Shown in pieces: positions 1 through 8,557 of a stretch of DNA of 64,000 nucleotides. The notes under the pieces were generated by a model that was given only the letters and a program-made list of their open reading frames with translations, did not search any database and was not told the origin of the DNA. Position 1 is the first letter of the stretch. Every line of letters begins with the position of its first letter. The translations under genes and the position numbers were made by a program. This DNA is from Brevundimonas basaltis (lineage in GTDB: Bacteria; Pseudomonadota; Alphaproteobacteria; Caulobacterales; Caulobacteraceae). The stretch is taken from assembly GCF_014202075.1 (NCBI RefSeq), contig NZ_JACHFZ010000001.1, positions 682,001-746,000 of the forward strand. The letters run 5' to 3'.

Positions 1-169
1 GGTCGGCCAACGGGCCCAGGTGGTCCAGGCCTTCGTCGACGGCCGGGGTCGGGTGTTCGTCTCGGGCTCCGAATGGATCGCCGAGATCGAGGGCGCCGCG
101 CCGCTGGCGGGCGAAAGCGTGATCGTGGAGGCGATGGACGGGTCCAAGCTGAAGGTGCGAGCCGTTTAG
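1..169 (+). CDS. NfeD family protein, C-terminal fragment
   Basis: This is the last 55 codons of a gene that enters from the left edge, read in the frame beginning at base 2 and ending in TAG at 167-169. The peptide has the pattern G-x-A-x-V, then [14 protein letters not shown], then G-x-x-V-x-V, ending L-K-V. That is the small OB-fold domain closing NfeD membrane proteins, which usually pair with an SPFH/stomatin protein and are thought to scaffold membrane microdomains. The upstream membrane part lies outside the window. Its stop codon overlaps the stop codon of convergent rnhA. The call rests on a short pattern, so it is moderately sure. Confidence 0.6.
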   Translation, partial: VGQRAQVVQAFVDGRGRVFVSGSEWIAEIEGAAPLAGESVIVEAMDGSKLKVRAV

Positions 170-606
170 CCTCCCATCTCGTCGATCCCGCGATTGGCCA
201 GACCGTCGGCCCGTTCGTTGAGCTCGTGGCCGGCGTGGCCCTTGACCCAGTGCCATTTCACCTCATGGCGGGCGCGGGCGGCGTCGAGGCGTTTCCACAG
301 GTCCTCGTTCTTGACCGGCTTCTTGTCGGCCGTCTTCCAGCCGCGCGCCTTCCAGCCCCGGATCCATTCGGTGATGCCGGTCATGACGTATTTGCTGTCG
401 GTGTGCAGGTCGACGCGGCAGGGCCGGGTCAGGGCCTCCAGCGCCATGATCGCCCCCATCAGCTCCATGCGGTTGTTGGTGGTCAGCGGCTCGCCGCCCC
501 ACAACTCCTTCTCGTGACCGCCGCCGGTTTGCAGCACGGCGCCCCAGCCGCCGGGACCGGGATTGCCACGACAGGCGCCGTCGGTGTGGATGATCACATG
601 GGACAA
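166..606 (-). CDS. rnhA: Ribonuclease HI
   Basis: Degrades the RNA strand of RNA:DNA hybrids (R-loops, Okazaki primers) in the cytoplasm. At 146 residues it has the usual single-domain length. The four acidic catalytic residues are visible at the classical spacing: D9 in HTDGAC, E48 in NNRMEL, D70 in HTDSKYV and D134 in ERADGLA. H124 in VKGHAG is the conserved general base, and a lysine/arginine/tryptophan-rich basic handle lies at about 82-100. It starts with ATG at 606 and its TAA stop overlaps the stop of the convergent NfeD gene. It diverges from the toxin-antitoxin pair, so the 60-bp spacer must serve both. Confidence 0.97.
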   Translation of the reverse strand: MSHVIIHTDGACRGNPGPGGWGAVLQTGGGHEKELWGGEPLTTNNRMELMGAIMALEALTRPCRVDLHTDSKYVMTGITEWIRGWKARGWKTADKKPVKNEDLWKRLDAARARHEVKWHWVKGHAGHELNERADGLANRGIDEMGG

Positions 607-624
607 GATAGGCTCGCTTTGCGT

Positions 625-640
625 TATAACATTTGTTATA
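625..640. promoter_or_regulatory. Perfect inverted repeat, probable antitoxin operator
   Basis: TATAACA and TGTTATA are separated by two bases, giving perfect 7-bp arms. The site is 26 bp upstream of the antitoxin ATG and 19 bp upstream of the divergent rnhA start, in unusually AT-rich DNA. AbrB/MazE-type antitoxins normally bind palindromes in their own promoter and repress it, so autoregulation is the likely role. This is inference from position and symmetry. Confidence 0.6.
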
Positions 641-665
641 TAGCTATCTGAAAGCGAGACCAGCG

Positions 666-893
666 ATGATAGCCGTCAAAGTCACTCAGGTTGGAAATTC
701 CCTTGGGATGCTGTTGCCCAAGGAAGCCGTCGTGGAGCTCGGCGTCGAAAAGGGTTCGACCCTCTACATGACCCGCGCACCAGACGGCAGCATGCGCATC
801 TCTCCGTACGACGACCGCATTCAGGAGCAGATCGCACTCGGCGAGAAGTTGATGGACGAACATCGCGACGTTTTCCGTGCCTTGGCCAAATGA
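666..893 (+). CDS. AbrB/MazE-type antitoxin
   Basis: A 75-residue protein with an N-terminal swapped-hairpin AbrB/MazE/SpoVT fold. Residues 1-45 show the hallmark [17 protein letters not shown], then [11 protein letters not shown]. The C-terminal 30 residues are helical and charged and would be the toxin-neutralising tail. I chose the ATG at 666 because the longer TTG-initiated version would begin inside the palindromic operator and adds residues foreign to the family. The stop overlaps the start of the Doc toxin by four bases (ATGA), the usual arrangement of a translationally coupled toxin-antitoxin operon. The protein probably represses its own promoter. Confidence 0.88.
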   Translation: MIAVKVTQVGNSLGMLLPKEAVVELGVEKGSTLYMTRAPDGSMRISPYDDRIQEQIALGEKLMDEHRDVFRALAK

Positions 894-1285
894 GGGACCT
901 TGAGCCTCGGTGGCTCGAGAAGCAGGCGATCATCGCACTACATGACCGTACCTTGGCTCTCCATGGCGGCCCGAGCGGCCTTCGGGACGAGGGATTGCTG
1001 GAGTCTGCGCTCCAACGGCCCATCGATCACTTTGCCTACGAAGGAGAGACGAGCCCTGCCGCGCTCGCCGCGATCTACGCCGTTGGGATCGCAACGAACC
1101 ATCCGTTCGTGGACGGCAACAAACGGGCGGCATTCCAGGCGTTGATCCTGTTTCTGGCGTTGAATGGGACTCCGCTTCGAGCTGACCCGATCGATGCCAT
1201 CAACACCATGCTGGATGTCGCGGCGGGCCAGATCGATATCGAAGCCCTCGCAACCTGGGTTCGGGCCAACAGCACGGCGACCTGA
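890..1285 (+). CDS. doc: Doc (death on curing) Fic-family toxin
   Basis: A 131-residue Doc protein. The Fic-fold active-site loop reads HPFVDGNKRAA at about residues 72-82; the NKR ending is typical of Doc kinases, whereas AMPylating Fic proteins have GNGR. In known Doc proteins the enzyme phosphorylates elongation factor Tu and stops translation until the antitoxin blocks the active site. The N-terminal helix with G-L-R-D-E-G-L-L-E-S-A is also typical of the family. It overlaps the antitoxin by four bases. Doc is classically paired with Phd; an AbrB-type partner is a less common but recurring combination. The locus sits alone between core genes, consistent with acquisition. Confidence 0.92.
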   Translation: MRDLEPRWLEKQAIIALHDRTLALHGGPSGLRDEGLLESALQRPIDHFAYEGETSPAALAAIYAVGIATNHPFVDGNKRAAFQALILFLALNGTPLRADPIDAINTMLDVAAGQIDIEALATWVRANSTAT

Positions 1286-1387
1286 CGCCGCATTCGCTTG
1301 GCGTCGCGCCACTGAACGGCCTATATGCGGGACCATGTTTTCCGTCGGGGCAATACCGCTCCGATCATCGATAGAGATTGAGCCGCC

Positions 1388-1603
1388 ATGCAGCCCGGTA
1401 TCTGGCAAATCCTGATCATCGCCGTCCTCGCCCTCCTGCTGTTCGGCGGGCGCGGCAAGATTTCCGGCCTGATGGGCGACGCCGCCAAGGGCATCCGCGC
1501 CTTCCGCGACGGCCTGAAGGACGGCGACGCCGACAAGCCCCGGGACGAGCGCGCGGGCGCCCTGCCTCGCACCGAGGCCGAAAAAGAAGACCTGAAGTCG
1601 TAA
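1388..1603 (+). CDS. tatA: Sec-independent translocase subunit TatA
   Basis: TatA forms the size-variable pore element that carries folded proteins with twin-arginine signals across the inner membrane. The 71-residue protein begins with one membrane helix (residues 5-20), followed by the conserved [18 protein letters not shown] hinge and amphipathic helix, then a charged soluble tail. It starts with ATG at 1388 and is followed 29 bp later by tatB and then tatC, the standard operon order. A client is encoded in this window: the oligopeptidase B at 13.4 kb carries a twin-arginine leader. Confidence 0.95.
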   Translation: MQPGIWQILIIAVLALLLFGGRGKISGLMGDAAKGIRAFRDGLKDGDADKPRDERAGALPRTEAEKEDLKS

Positions 1604-1632
1604 GCCCCGTTTCGCGCCGGAGACTCTGACGG

Positions 1633-2196
1633 ATGGGTGGTCTTGGGCCCGGCATCGGCGGGCTGGAAATCCTCGTCATCGGCCTGCTGGCGCTCATCGT
1701 CGTGGGACCGAAGGACCTGCCGCTGCTGATGCGCAGGGTCGGCAAGGCCGTGGGCAAGGCCCGCGCCATGGCCAACGAATTCCGCGCCAGCTTCGACGAG
1801 ATGGCGCGGCAGTCGGAGCTGGACGAGCTGCGGCAGGAGGTCGAGGCCCTGCGGCGCGGCCAGGGTATGGTTCCGCTCGGCGCCGAGGCCGAGGCGACCT
1901 TCCGCGATATCAGCGATGATCTGAACAGACCGCTGGACGAACCCGCGACCCAGCCCGCGCTGACCGGGCCGGATGAATGGCCCGACGCCGCGCCGGTGAT
2001 GGAGCCGCTTGAAACGAAGCCCACGGCCTCTGCGCCCAAGGCCGCCAAGGCGCGGGCCAAGACGCCCGGGACTCGGGCCGGCGCCGCGAAGCCCGCCGCC
2101 AAGGCCCGCCCGGCCAAGCCGAAAGCCCCATCCGCCGGTCGGAAGGCTGCGGCCGCCAAACCGAAAACCCCGCGCAAGAAGGCGATCGACCTGTGA
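1633..2196 (+). CDS. tatB: Sec-independent translocase subunit TatB
   Basis: TatB works with TatC as the receptor for twin-arginine signal peptides. The 187-residue protein has a short N-terminal membrane helix (about residues 7-22, G-L-E-I-L-V-I-G-L-L-A-L-I-V-V-G), then the PKDLP hinge and amphipathic helix. The C-terminal half, from about residue 110, is a low-complexity tail rich in Ala, Lys and Pro, which is common in alphaproteobacterial TatB. The tail ends at a TGA that overlaps the GTG start of tatC (GTGA), implying coupled translation. Confidence 0.95.
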   Translation: MGGLGPGIGGLEILVIGLLALIVVGPKDLPLLMRRVGKAVGKARAMANEFRASFDEMARQSELDELRQEVEALRRGQGMVPLGAEAEATFRDISDDLNRPLDEPATQPALTGPDEWPDAAPVMEPLETKPTASAPKAAKARAKTPGTRAGAAKPAAKARPAKPKAPSAGRKAAAAKPKTPRKKAIDL

Positions 2197-3071
2197 GCGG
2201 GCCCGAACGCGACGAGGCCGACATCGAGGCGTCGCGCGCCCCGCTAATGGATCACCTGATCGAGCTGCGCACGCGGCTGATGATCTGCGTCGCCGCCTTC
2301 GTGGTGGGCTTTGTCGGCTGTTTCATTGTCGCCGACCCGATCTATGTATTCCTGGTTCAGCCGTTCGTGGTGGCGGCCCAGTTCCACGAAGCGGCCGGGC
2401 CGGGGGGAAGCGTGTCGCCCTTCGATCTGATCCTCGGGACGGCCGGGCTGGTTCCCGTGCCGCGCGGAGACGGCGAGACCGTGAACCTGATCTTCACGGC
2501 GCCGCTGGAGTTCCTGATCACCAAGATGAAGCTGGCGGCGTTCGGCGCCGTGGTGGTGACCTTTCCGGTGTTGGCCTGGCAGTTGTACCGCTTCGTGGCC
2601 CCGGGGCTGTACCGCAACGAACGGGGCGCCTTCCTGCCCTTTCTGATCGCGGCCCCGGCCATGTTCCTGACCGGCGCGGCGATGGTCTATTACGTCATGC
2701 TGCCGTTCGTGATGCTGTTTTCCCTGGGTCAGCAGATCAGCGGCGGCGTCGTCACGGCCGAATTGCTGCCGCGGGTGTCGGACTATCTGAACCTGGTCAT
2801 GGCGCTGCTGCTGGCCTTCGGCCTGTGCTTCCAGCTGCCGGTGGTGATGACCCTGCTGGGCATGGCCGGGATGGTGTCCTCAAGAGCGCTGGCCTCGGGC
2901 CGGAAATACGCCGTGGTCGCCATCGCCGTGGTCGCCGCCTTCGTCACCCCGCCCGATCCGCTGAGCCAGATCATGCTCGGCGTCCCGCTGCTGCTGCTCT
3001 ACGAGATTTCGATCTGGTGCGTGCGGCTGATCGAACTGCGGCGCAGGAAGGCGGACGCGGCCCCGGCCTGA
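2193..3071 (+). CDS. tatC: Sec-independent translocase subunit TatC
   Basis: TatC is the polytopic membrane core of the Tat translocase and recognises the twin-arginine motif. The 292 residues give the expected six membrane segments, with the conserved N-terminal motif M-D-H-L-I-E-L-R-T-R-L before helix 1 and F-V-A-P-G-L-Y-x-N-E-R between helices 2 and 3. A slightly long insert at about residues 65-95 lies in the first periplasmic loop. The GTG start overlaps the tatB stop. A short basic C-terminus follows the last helix. Confidence 0.96.
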   Translation: MSGPERDEADIEASRAPLMDHLIELRTRLMICVAAFVVGFVGCFIVADPIYVFLVQPFVVAAQFHEAAGPGGSVSPFDLILGTAGLVPVPRGDGETVNLIFTAPLEFLITKMKLAAFGAVVVTFPVLAWQLYRFVAPGLYRNERGAFLPFLIAAPAMFLTGAAMVYYVMLPFVMLFSLGQQISGGVVTAELLPRVSDYLNLVMALLLAFGLCFQLPVVMTLLGMAGMVSSRALASGRKYAVVAIAVVAAFVTPPDPLSQIMLGVPLLLLYEISIWCVRLIELRRRKADAAPA

Positions 3072-3127
3072 CGGAACCCCGCGGCAGCGTGGCCGTTTGG
3101 ACCGGGTTCCCATTCAGGAGTCCGACC

Positions 3128-3397
3128 ATGACCAGCCTTTTCCGCCTGACCGCCGTCGCCTCGATCGGCGCCCTCGCCTTCGCCGCCGCCGCCTGCACGC
3201 CCGCCGAAAATGACGCGGACGACGGGACCGACACGACCACGATCGTGGAGCGCGAGGTCCCGGCCGATCCGGTCGTGGTCGAGCGCGAGGTTCCCGTCCC
3301 GACCCCGCCGGTGGTCGTCGAGGATCGCCGCGAAGGCGACAGCACCACCGTCCGCGCCAACCGCGACGGCCTCGAGGTCGAGACCACCAACCGCTGA
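3128..3397 (+). CDS. Small acidic lipoprotein, function unknown
   Basis: An 89-residue protein with a lipoprotein signal peptide: hydrophobic residues 5-20, then a lipobox ending A-A-A-C with Cys23 as the lipidation site. The mature part is short, acidic and low complexity, with the near-repeat VEREVPADPVV and VEREVPVPTPPVV followed by a Thr/Arg-rich end. It probably decorates a membrane face rather than acting as an enzyme. I do not recognise the family. It lies 56 bp after tatC on the same strand and ends before a strong bidirectional terminator. Confidence 0.75.
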   Translation: MTSLFRLTAVASIGALAFAAAACTPAENDADDGTDTTTIVEREVPADPVVVEREVPVPTPPVVVEDRREGDSTTVRANRDGLEVETTNR

Positions 3398-3415
3398 TCC
3401 CCCCGCAGCATGTGA

Positions 3416-3450
3416 AAAGGGCGCCGGCGGTCTCCCGTCCGGCGCCCTTT
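3416..3450. terminator. Bidirectional rho-independent terminator
   Basis: A perfect 12-bp stem (AAAGGGCGCCGG pairing with its complement at 3439-3450) around an 11-nt loop, with A's on one side and T's on the other. It lies between the convergent lipoprotein gene and glnA, so it can stop transcription arriving from both directions. Confidence 0.9.
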
Positions 3451-3472
3451 GATCGTCAGCCCCCGCTGTCGA

Positions 3473-4879
3473 TCAGCAGCTGTAGTACATGTCGAACTCG
3501 ACCGGGTGCGGGTGCAGTTGCAGCCGCATCACTTCTTCCATCTTCAGCTCGATGTAGCTGTCGATGAAGTCGTCATCCATGACGCCGCCCTTCTTGAGGA
3601 AGGCGCGATCCTTGTCGAGACTCTCGAGGGCCTCGCGCAGGCTGCCGCAAACCTCGGGGATGTTGCCGCGCTCTTCCGGCGGCAGGTCGTAGAGGTTCTT
3701 GTCCGCCGCCGCGCCCGGATCGATGCGGTTCTCGATGCCGTCAAGGCCGGCCATCAGCAGGGCCACGAAGGTCAGATAGGGGTTGCCCATCGGATCGGGG
3801 AAGCGCGCCTCGATGCGCTTGGCCTTGGGCGAGTTGACCCACGGAATGCGGATCGAGGCCGAGCGGTTGCGCGCCGAATAGGCGAGCTTGACCGGAGCTT
3901 CGTAGCCCGGGACCAGCCGCTTGTAGGAGTTGGTGGTCGAATTGGCGAAGGCGTTGATGGCCTTGGCGTGTTTGATGATGCCGCCGATGTACCACAGGCA
4001 CATGTCCGACAGTCCGGCATATTTGTCGCCCGCGAACAACGGCTTGCCGTCGCGCCAGATCGACTGGTGGACGTGCATGCCCGAGCCGTTGTCGCCGAAG
4101 GTCGGCTTGGCCATGAAGGTGGCCGACTTGCCGTAGGCGGCGGCGACGTTGTGGATGACGTATTTGTAGAGCTGCAGGCGGTCGGCCATGGTCAGCAGGT
4201 CGCTGAACTTGAGGCCCAGTTCGTGCTGGGCCGGGGCCACTTCGTGGTGGTGCTTCTCGGGCTGCATGCCGAGGTCGCGCATAACGCCCAGCATCTCGCC
4301 GCGCAGGTCCTGGGCGCTGTCGGTCGGATTGACCGGGAAATAGCCGCCCTTGTGCGTCGGGCGGTGACCCATGTTGCCTTCGGAATAATCCGCGCCGGTG
4401 TTGGCCGGCAGCTCGATCGAATCGTAGCTGTAGCCGGTGTCGTGCGAGGCGGTGGACCAGCGCACGTCGTCGAAGATGAAGAATTCGGCTTCCGGTCCGA
4501 AGAAGACGGTGTCGCCGACGCCCGAGGACTGGACATAGGCCAGCGCCTTCTTGGCCATCGAGCGGCTGTCGCGGTTGTAGGGCTCGCCGGTGTCCGGGTT
4601 CAGCACGTCGCAGAACAGGAACAGGGTGGTCTGCTGATAGAAGGGGTCGATCCAGAAATTGGTCAGGTCCGGCTTGAGCAGCATGTCAGACTCGTTGATC
4701 GCCTTCCAGCCGGCGATCGAGGAGCCATCGAACATGGTCCCGTCTTCCAGGAACTCCTCGTCGACCAGATCGATGTCGAAGGTGACGTGCTGCATACGCC
4801 CCTTGGTGTCGGTGAAGCGGAGATCGACGTATTGAACGTCCTTCTCCTTGATCTCTGACAGGATTTTCTTGGCGCTCAT
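3473..4879 (-). CDS. glnA: Type I glutamine synthetase
   Basis: Condenses ammonia with glutamate using ATP and is the main nitrogen-assimilation enzyme; the family forms dodecamers. The 468-residue length is normal for GSI-beta. Visible landmarks are [10 protein letters not shown] (beta-grasp region), [11 protein letters not shown] and [12 protein letters not shown] (metal site), the P-loop-like [19 protein letters not shown], and [10 protein letters not shown] with the adenylylated tyrosine. That tyrosine implies control by GlnE and PII. I chose the ATG at 4879 because upstream codons are in-frame read-through from the glnB region. It lies 70 bp downstream of glnB on the same strand, the classical glnBA operon. 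Confidence 0.97.
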   Translation of the reverse strand: MSAKKILSEIKEKDVQYVDLRFTDTKGRMQHVTFDIDLVDEEFLEDGTMFDGSSIAGWKAINESDMLLKPDLTNFWIDPFYQQTTLFLFCDVLNPDTGEPYNRDSRSMAKKALAYVQSSGVGDTVFFGPEAEFFIFDDVRWSTASHDTGYSYDSIELPANTGADYSEGNMGHRPTHKGGYFPVNPTDSAQDLRGEMLGVMRDLGMQPEKHHHEVAPAQHELGLKFSDLLTMADRLQLYKYVIHNVAAAYGKSATFMAKPTFGDNGSGMHVHQSIWRDGKPLFAGDKYAGLSDMCLWYIGGIIKHAKAINAFANSTTNSYKRLVPGYEAPVKLAYSARNRSASIRIPWVNSPKAKRIEARFPDPMGNPYLTFVALLMAGLDGIENRIDPGAAADKNLYDLPPEERGNIPEVCGSLREALESLDKDRAFLKKGGVMDDDFIDSYIELKMEEVMRLQLHPHPVEFDMYYSC

Positions 4880-4949
4880 GCTCGAGGGTCCGTTTCTTGG
4901 GGAGGATAGTGAAACGGCCGCCTCGAAAGGCGGCCGGTGGTTCAAGCGG

Positions 4950-5306
<357 letters not shown>

Positions 5307-5404
5307 TTACAACGCCGCGCGCTCGGGCGGTAAAGGGACATTGCATTGCACAATAAGGCAAGCCTTTTTCGGTTTCCGGCGCCATCCGTGATCGGAGGAC
5401 CGGC

Positions 5405-6226
5405 GTGACCACCCTGGCCGACTGGCGCACCGGCCTGCCGTGGCCGGAGCGCGAAACCCACAAGCACGCGCGCGGTCGGCTGGGGGTGGTGTCGGGCAAG
5501 GCGACGCAGACGGGCGCGGCGCGGCTGGCGGCCCGGGCGGGGCTGCGCATCGGCGCCGGGCTGGTCCGTATCCTGTGTCCGCCGGACGCCGCCCTGGTCA
5601 TCGCACCGGCGATCGAGGCCGTCATGCTGACCCCGTTCAGCTCCCCCGAGGGGCTGGTCGAGGGCTGCGAGGGGATGGACGCGGTGGTGATCGGCCCGGC
5701 CGCCGGGCTTACCGAGGCGACCCAGGCCAATGTCCGCGCCCTCGCCATGACCGGCGCCGCCCTGGTGGTGGATGCCGACGGGCTGATGGTGTTCGAGGAC
5801 TGGACCGAGGGCCTGTTCGAGGCGCTGGACCGGGACGACGTGCTGACCCCGCACGAGGGCGAGTTCGAGCGGCTGTTTCCCGACCTGCTGGGGGCCGGAC
5901 GCGAGACGGCGGCCGCCGAGGCGGCGGCGCGGGCCGGGGCCGTCGTCGTGCTCAAGGGGCCGGAGACGGTGATCGCGGCTCCGGACGGCCGCGTGGCCGT
6001 CAACGACAACGGCACGCCTTGGCTGGCGACGGCGGGGAGCGGCGACGTGCTGGCCGGCATGATCGGCGGGCTGGTCGCCCAGCGTATGGACAGTTTCGAC
6101 GCGGCCCGGGCGGCGGCGTGGATGCACGCGGAGGCGACGCGGGGGATCGGACCGGGCCTGATCGCCGAGGACCTGCCTGACCGCCTGCCTGCCGTGCTGG
6201 CGGCCCTGCATGCAACGTCGGGCTGA
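5405..6226 (+). CDS. ADP/ATP-dependent NAD(P)H-hydrate dehydratase
   Basis: Repairs hydrated NAD(P)H back to the active cofactor; it has the ribokinase-like fold of the C-terminal half of Nnr/YjeF. Family landmarks in the 273 residues are SGKATQTGAARLAARAG near the start, LTPHEGEFERL in the middle, VVLKGPETVIA, and the GSGDVLAGMIGG anion-hole motif near residue 215. The epimerase (YjeF_N) half found in the fused E. coli enzyme is absent, so this is the stand-alone dehydratase, or the epimerase is elsewhere. The start is a GTG at 5405, divergent from glnB. Confidence 0.9.
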   Translation: MTTLADWRTGLPWPERETHKHARGRLGVVSGKATQTGAARLAARAGLRIGAGLVRILCPPDAALVIAPAIEAVMLTPFSSPEGLVEGCEGMDAVVIGPAAGLTEATQANVRALAMTGAALVVDADGLMVFEDWTEGLFEALDRDDVLTPHEGEFERLFPDLLGAGRETAAAEAAARAGAVVVLKGPETVIAAPDGRVAVNDNGTPWLATAGSGDVLAGMIGGLVAQRMDSFDAARAAAWMHAEATRGIGPGLIAEDLPDRLPAVLAALHATSG

Positions 6227-6301
6227 GGCGCGACGGCGCGTCCGGTTCAAATTGTCGTCGAAGCGGCCTATGCGGAGCGTCCCCGCCGCCGGAGCCTCGC
6301 C

Positions 6302-7072
6302 TTGCTGATCGTCCTGTCCCCGGCCAAGCGGCTGGATTTCACCGAAGCCGACCCCGCCCTGCCCGCCTCCGAGCGGCGATTCCGCGAGGATACGGCGTCG
6401 CTGGCGCGCACGGCGCGGGGTCGCACCGTCGCCGAGCTGCGCGGGCTGATGAGCCTTTCCGACGACCTGGCGCGGCTGAACCGGGCCCGGTTCCAGGCCT
6501 TCGACACCGAATCGGCCGACGGGGTGCAGGCGGCCTTCGCCTTCGCCGGCGACGTCTATGAGGGCCTGAAGGCGCGCGAGCTGGACGCCACCTCGCTGGA
6601 ATGGTCGCAGGACCGCCTGCGCATCCTGTCGGGGCTGTACGGCCTGCTGCGCCCGCTGGACCGGATCCAGCCGTACCGTCTGGAGATGGGGACCCGGCTG
6701 AAGACGCGGCGCGGCGCCAGCCTGTACGACTTCTGGGGCGACCGCATCTCCAAATGCCTGAACCTCGACGCCGAGGGACATGACGATCCGACGCTGGTGA
6801 ACCTGGCCAGCCAGGAATATTTCGGCGCCGTCGATGCGCGGGCGCTCAAGCTGCCGGTGGTGACGCCGCATTTCCGCGAGGAGAAGGATGGCGAGAGCCG
6901 GATCATCTCATTCTTCGCCAAGAAGGCCCGCGGCGGCATGGCCCGTTTCGCCATCGATGAGCGCATCGACCGCGCCGAGGACCTGAAGGGGTTCGACCGC
7001 GACGGCTACCGCTTCGACAAGGCCGCCTCGACCGATGCGGACTGGATATTCATCAGATCAGGAAATTCGTGA
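6302..7072 (+). CDS. yaaA: YaaA family peroxide-stress protein
   Basis: The 256 residues match YaaA/UPF0246 over full length: LIVLSPAKRLDF at the start, the conserved L-Y-G-L-L-R-P-L-D-R-I-Q-P-Y-R-L-E-M-G block in the middle, NLASQEYF, and the FFAKKARGGMARF motif towards the end. In E. coli the protein lowers free iron and protects DNA and proteins during hydrogen peroxide stress; it has a DNA-binding cantaloupe fold. The first codon is TTG at 6302, with family similarity starting at residue 2, so no other start fits. It lies 75 bp after the dehydratase gene, possibly co-transcribed. Confidence 0.93.
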   Translation: MLIVLSPAKRLDFTEADPALPASERRFREDTASLARTARGRTVAELRGLMSLSDDLARLNRARFQAFDTESADGVQAAFAFAGDVYEGLKARELDATSLEWSQDRLRILSGLYGLLRPLDRIQPYRLEMGTRLKTRRGASLYDFWGDRISKCLNLDAEGHDDPTLVNLASQEYFGAVDARALKLPVVTPHFREEKDGESRIISFFAKKARGGMARFAIDERIDRAEDLKGFDRDGYRFDKAASTDADWIFIRSGNS

Positions 7073-7137
7073 GTCCCTGTCGCCTTCGCTGACGCGAGCG
7101 GCTAGGTTGGACCCGAGATTCAGACGGACGACACCCC

Positions 7138-7986
7138 ATGTTCCAATGGCCTAAACGCGGTGACGGCTCGCAAGCCGAGGACGCCCCCTTCCGCGACATC
7201 GGCGACCTGAAGGGGCAGGTGGCGGTGATCTCGGGCTCGACCTCGGGAATCGGCCTGGCCTTCGCCCGCGCCATCGCCTCGCGCGGCGGCGAGGTGGTGC
7301 TGAACGGCCTCGGCGATCCGTCGGAGATCGAGCGGACGCGCGCGGAGATGGAGGCCAGCTGCGGCGTCCGGGTGCGCTATCACGGGGCCGACATGCGGCG
7401 CGGCGACGAGGTCGCCGACATGGTCGCCTACGGCAAGCACCAGTTGGGCCGGGTCGACATCCTGATCAACAACGCCGGCGTCCAGCACGTCGAGGCGGTC
7501 GAGAAATTCCCCGCCGACAAATGGGAGCAAATCATCGCCATCAACCTGTCGTCCACCTTCTATGCGACGCGGGCGGCGATCCCGATCATGAAGGCCCAGG
7601 GCCGCGGACGGATCATCAATGTGGCCTCGGCCCACGGCCTGGTCGCCAGCCCGTTCAAGTCGGCCTATGTCGCCGCCAAGCACGGCGTCATCGGCTTCAC
7701 CAAGACGGTGGCGCTGGAGCTGGCCCAGGACAACATCACCTGCAACGCCCTGTGCCCCGGCTTCGTCGAGACACCCATCGTCGAGAAGCAGATCGCCGAT
7801 CAGGCGCGCACGCGCGGCGTGTCGAAGGAGGCGGTGCTGAAGGACGTCATCCTCGGCTCCCAGCCGACCAAGCGGTTCGTGACCACCGACGAGTTGACCG
7901 GGATGATGCTGTATCTGGTCAGCGACCTCGGCGCCTCGGCCAACGGGGCCAGCTTCTCCATCGACGGCGGCTGGACGGCACAGTAG
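7138..7986 (+). CDS. 3-hydroxybutyrate dehydrogenase (SDR family)
   Basis: A 282-residue short-chain dehydrogenase. It has the NAD-binding SGSTSGIG motif at about residues 32-39, NNAGVQHV in the middle, and the catalytic Ser...Tyr-x-x-x-Lys as ASAHG and YVAAKHG. The segment QARTRGVSKE followed by QPTKRFV is characteristic of D-3-hydroxybutyrate dehydrogenases, which interconvert 3-hydroxybutyrate and acetoacetate in polyhydroxybutyrate turnover. An N-terminal extension of about 25 residues before the Rossmann fold is longer than usual. Specificity is inferred from those motifs; a different SDR activity cannot be excluded. Confidence 0.85.
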   Translation: MFQWPKRGDGSQAEDAPFRDIGDLKGQVAVISGSTSGIGLAFARAIASRGGEVVLNGLGDPSEIERTRAEMEASCGVRVRYHGADMRRGDEVADMVAYGKHQLGRVDILINNAGVQHVEAVEKFPADKWEQIIAINLSSTFYATRAAIPIMKAQGRGRIINVASAHGLVASPFKSAYVAAKHGVIGFTKTVALELAQDNITCNALCPGFVETPIVEKQIADQARTRGVSKEAVLKDVILGSQPTKRFVTTDELTGMMLYLVSDLGASANGASFSIDGGWTAQ

Positions 7987-8002
7987 CGGGACCAGGTCGC
8001 CC

Positions 8003-8515
8003 ATGACCGCGCTGACCTGGATACGTGGCTATACCGCAGCCGAACTCGAACGAGCGCAGGCGCGATTCCGCCTTAACTTCCCCTCTGACCTCATCGAACT
8101 CCTACGGGACCGACGCCCGGTCGGAGGGCCGGATTGGAACAATGAGGAGAAGGTGCGCCGGCTCTTGGCTTGGCCATTTGAAGGCCTGCTCTTCGATGTC
8201 GAGCAGAACGGACTCTGGTGGACCGATTGGGGAGATCGCCCCGCCAAGGCGGAGGAAAGAGCCGAATTACTGAGGCAGGTCGTGGAGCGCGCACCGCGTC
8301 TCATTCCGATCTTCAGCCACCGGTACCTGCCGGCGACCCCCACCGTGGCCGGAAACCCCGTCTTCTCCGTCTACCAGTCCGACGTGATCCACTACGGGGC
8401 GGATCTGGACGACTACATTGATCGTGAAGTGAACGGCTGGGAGACTCGGCCGTGGCCAGAAAATCTTCGGGAGATCGACTTCTGGTCCGAGCTTGTCCGA
8501 CGCAATAACGCCTGA
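8003..8515 (+). CDS. SMI1/KNR4 (SUKH)-like protein
   Basis: A 170-residue protein with no signal peptide or membrane segment. The opening (TAAELERAQARFRLNFPSDL) and the closing block HRYLPATP...GNPVFSVYQSDVIHYGADLDDYI are typical of SMI1/KNR4-like bacterial proteins. That superfamily includes many immunity proteins for contact-dependent toxins, but stand-alone members of unknown role are also common. No toxin gene is adjacent. The gene starts 16 bp after the dehydrogenase stop. Its base composition is a little less GC-rich than its neighbours, which may indicate acquisition. Confidence 0.7.
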   Translation: MTALTWIRGYTAAELERAQARFRLNFPSDLIELLRDRRPVGGPDWNNEEKVRRLLAWPFEGLLFDVEQNGLWWTDWGDRPAKAEERAELLRQVVERAPRLIPIFSHRYLPATPTVAGNPVFSVYQSDVIHYGADLDDYIDREVNGWETRPWPENLREIDFWSELVRRNNA

Positions 8516-8557
8516 GGTCGTGAGGAATTCACCGAGGCGTCGTGACCTCGCCTTCCC

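Noticed and set aside
3449-4858. Long open frame opposite glnA (plus strand)
   Set aside because: It is a high-GC antisense shadow: no family features, and it lies entirely over the clearly real glnA.
8003-8515. Immunity gene of a polymorphic toxin system
   Set aside because: SUKH-like fold noted, but no toxin, Rhs or CDI gene is adjacent.
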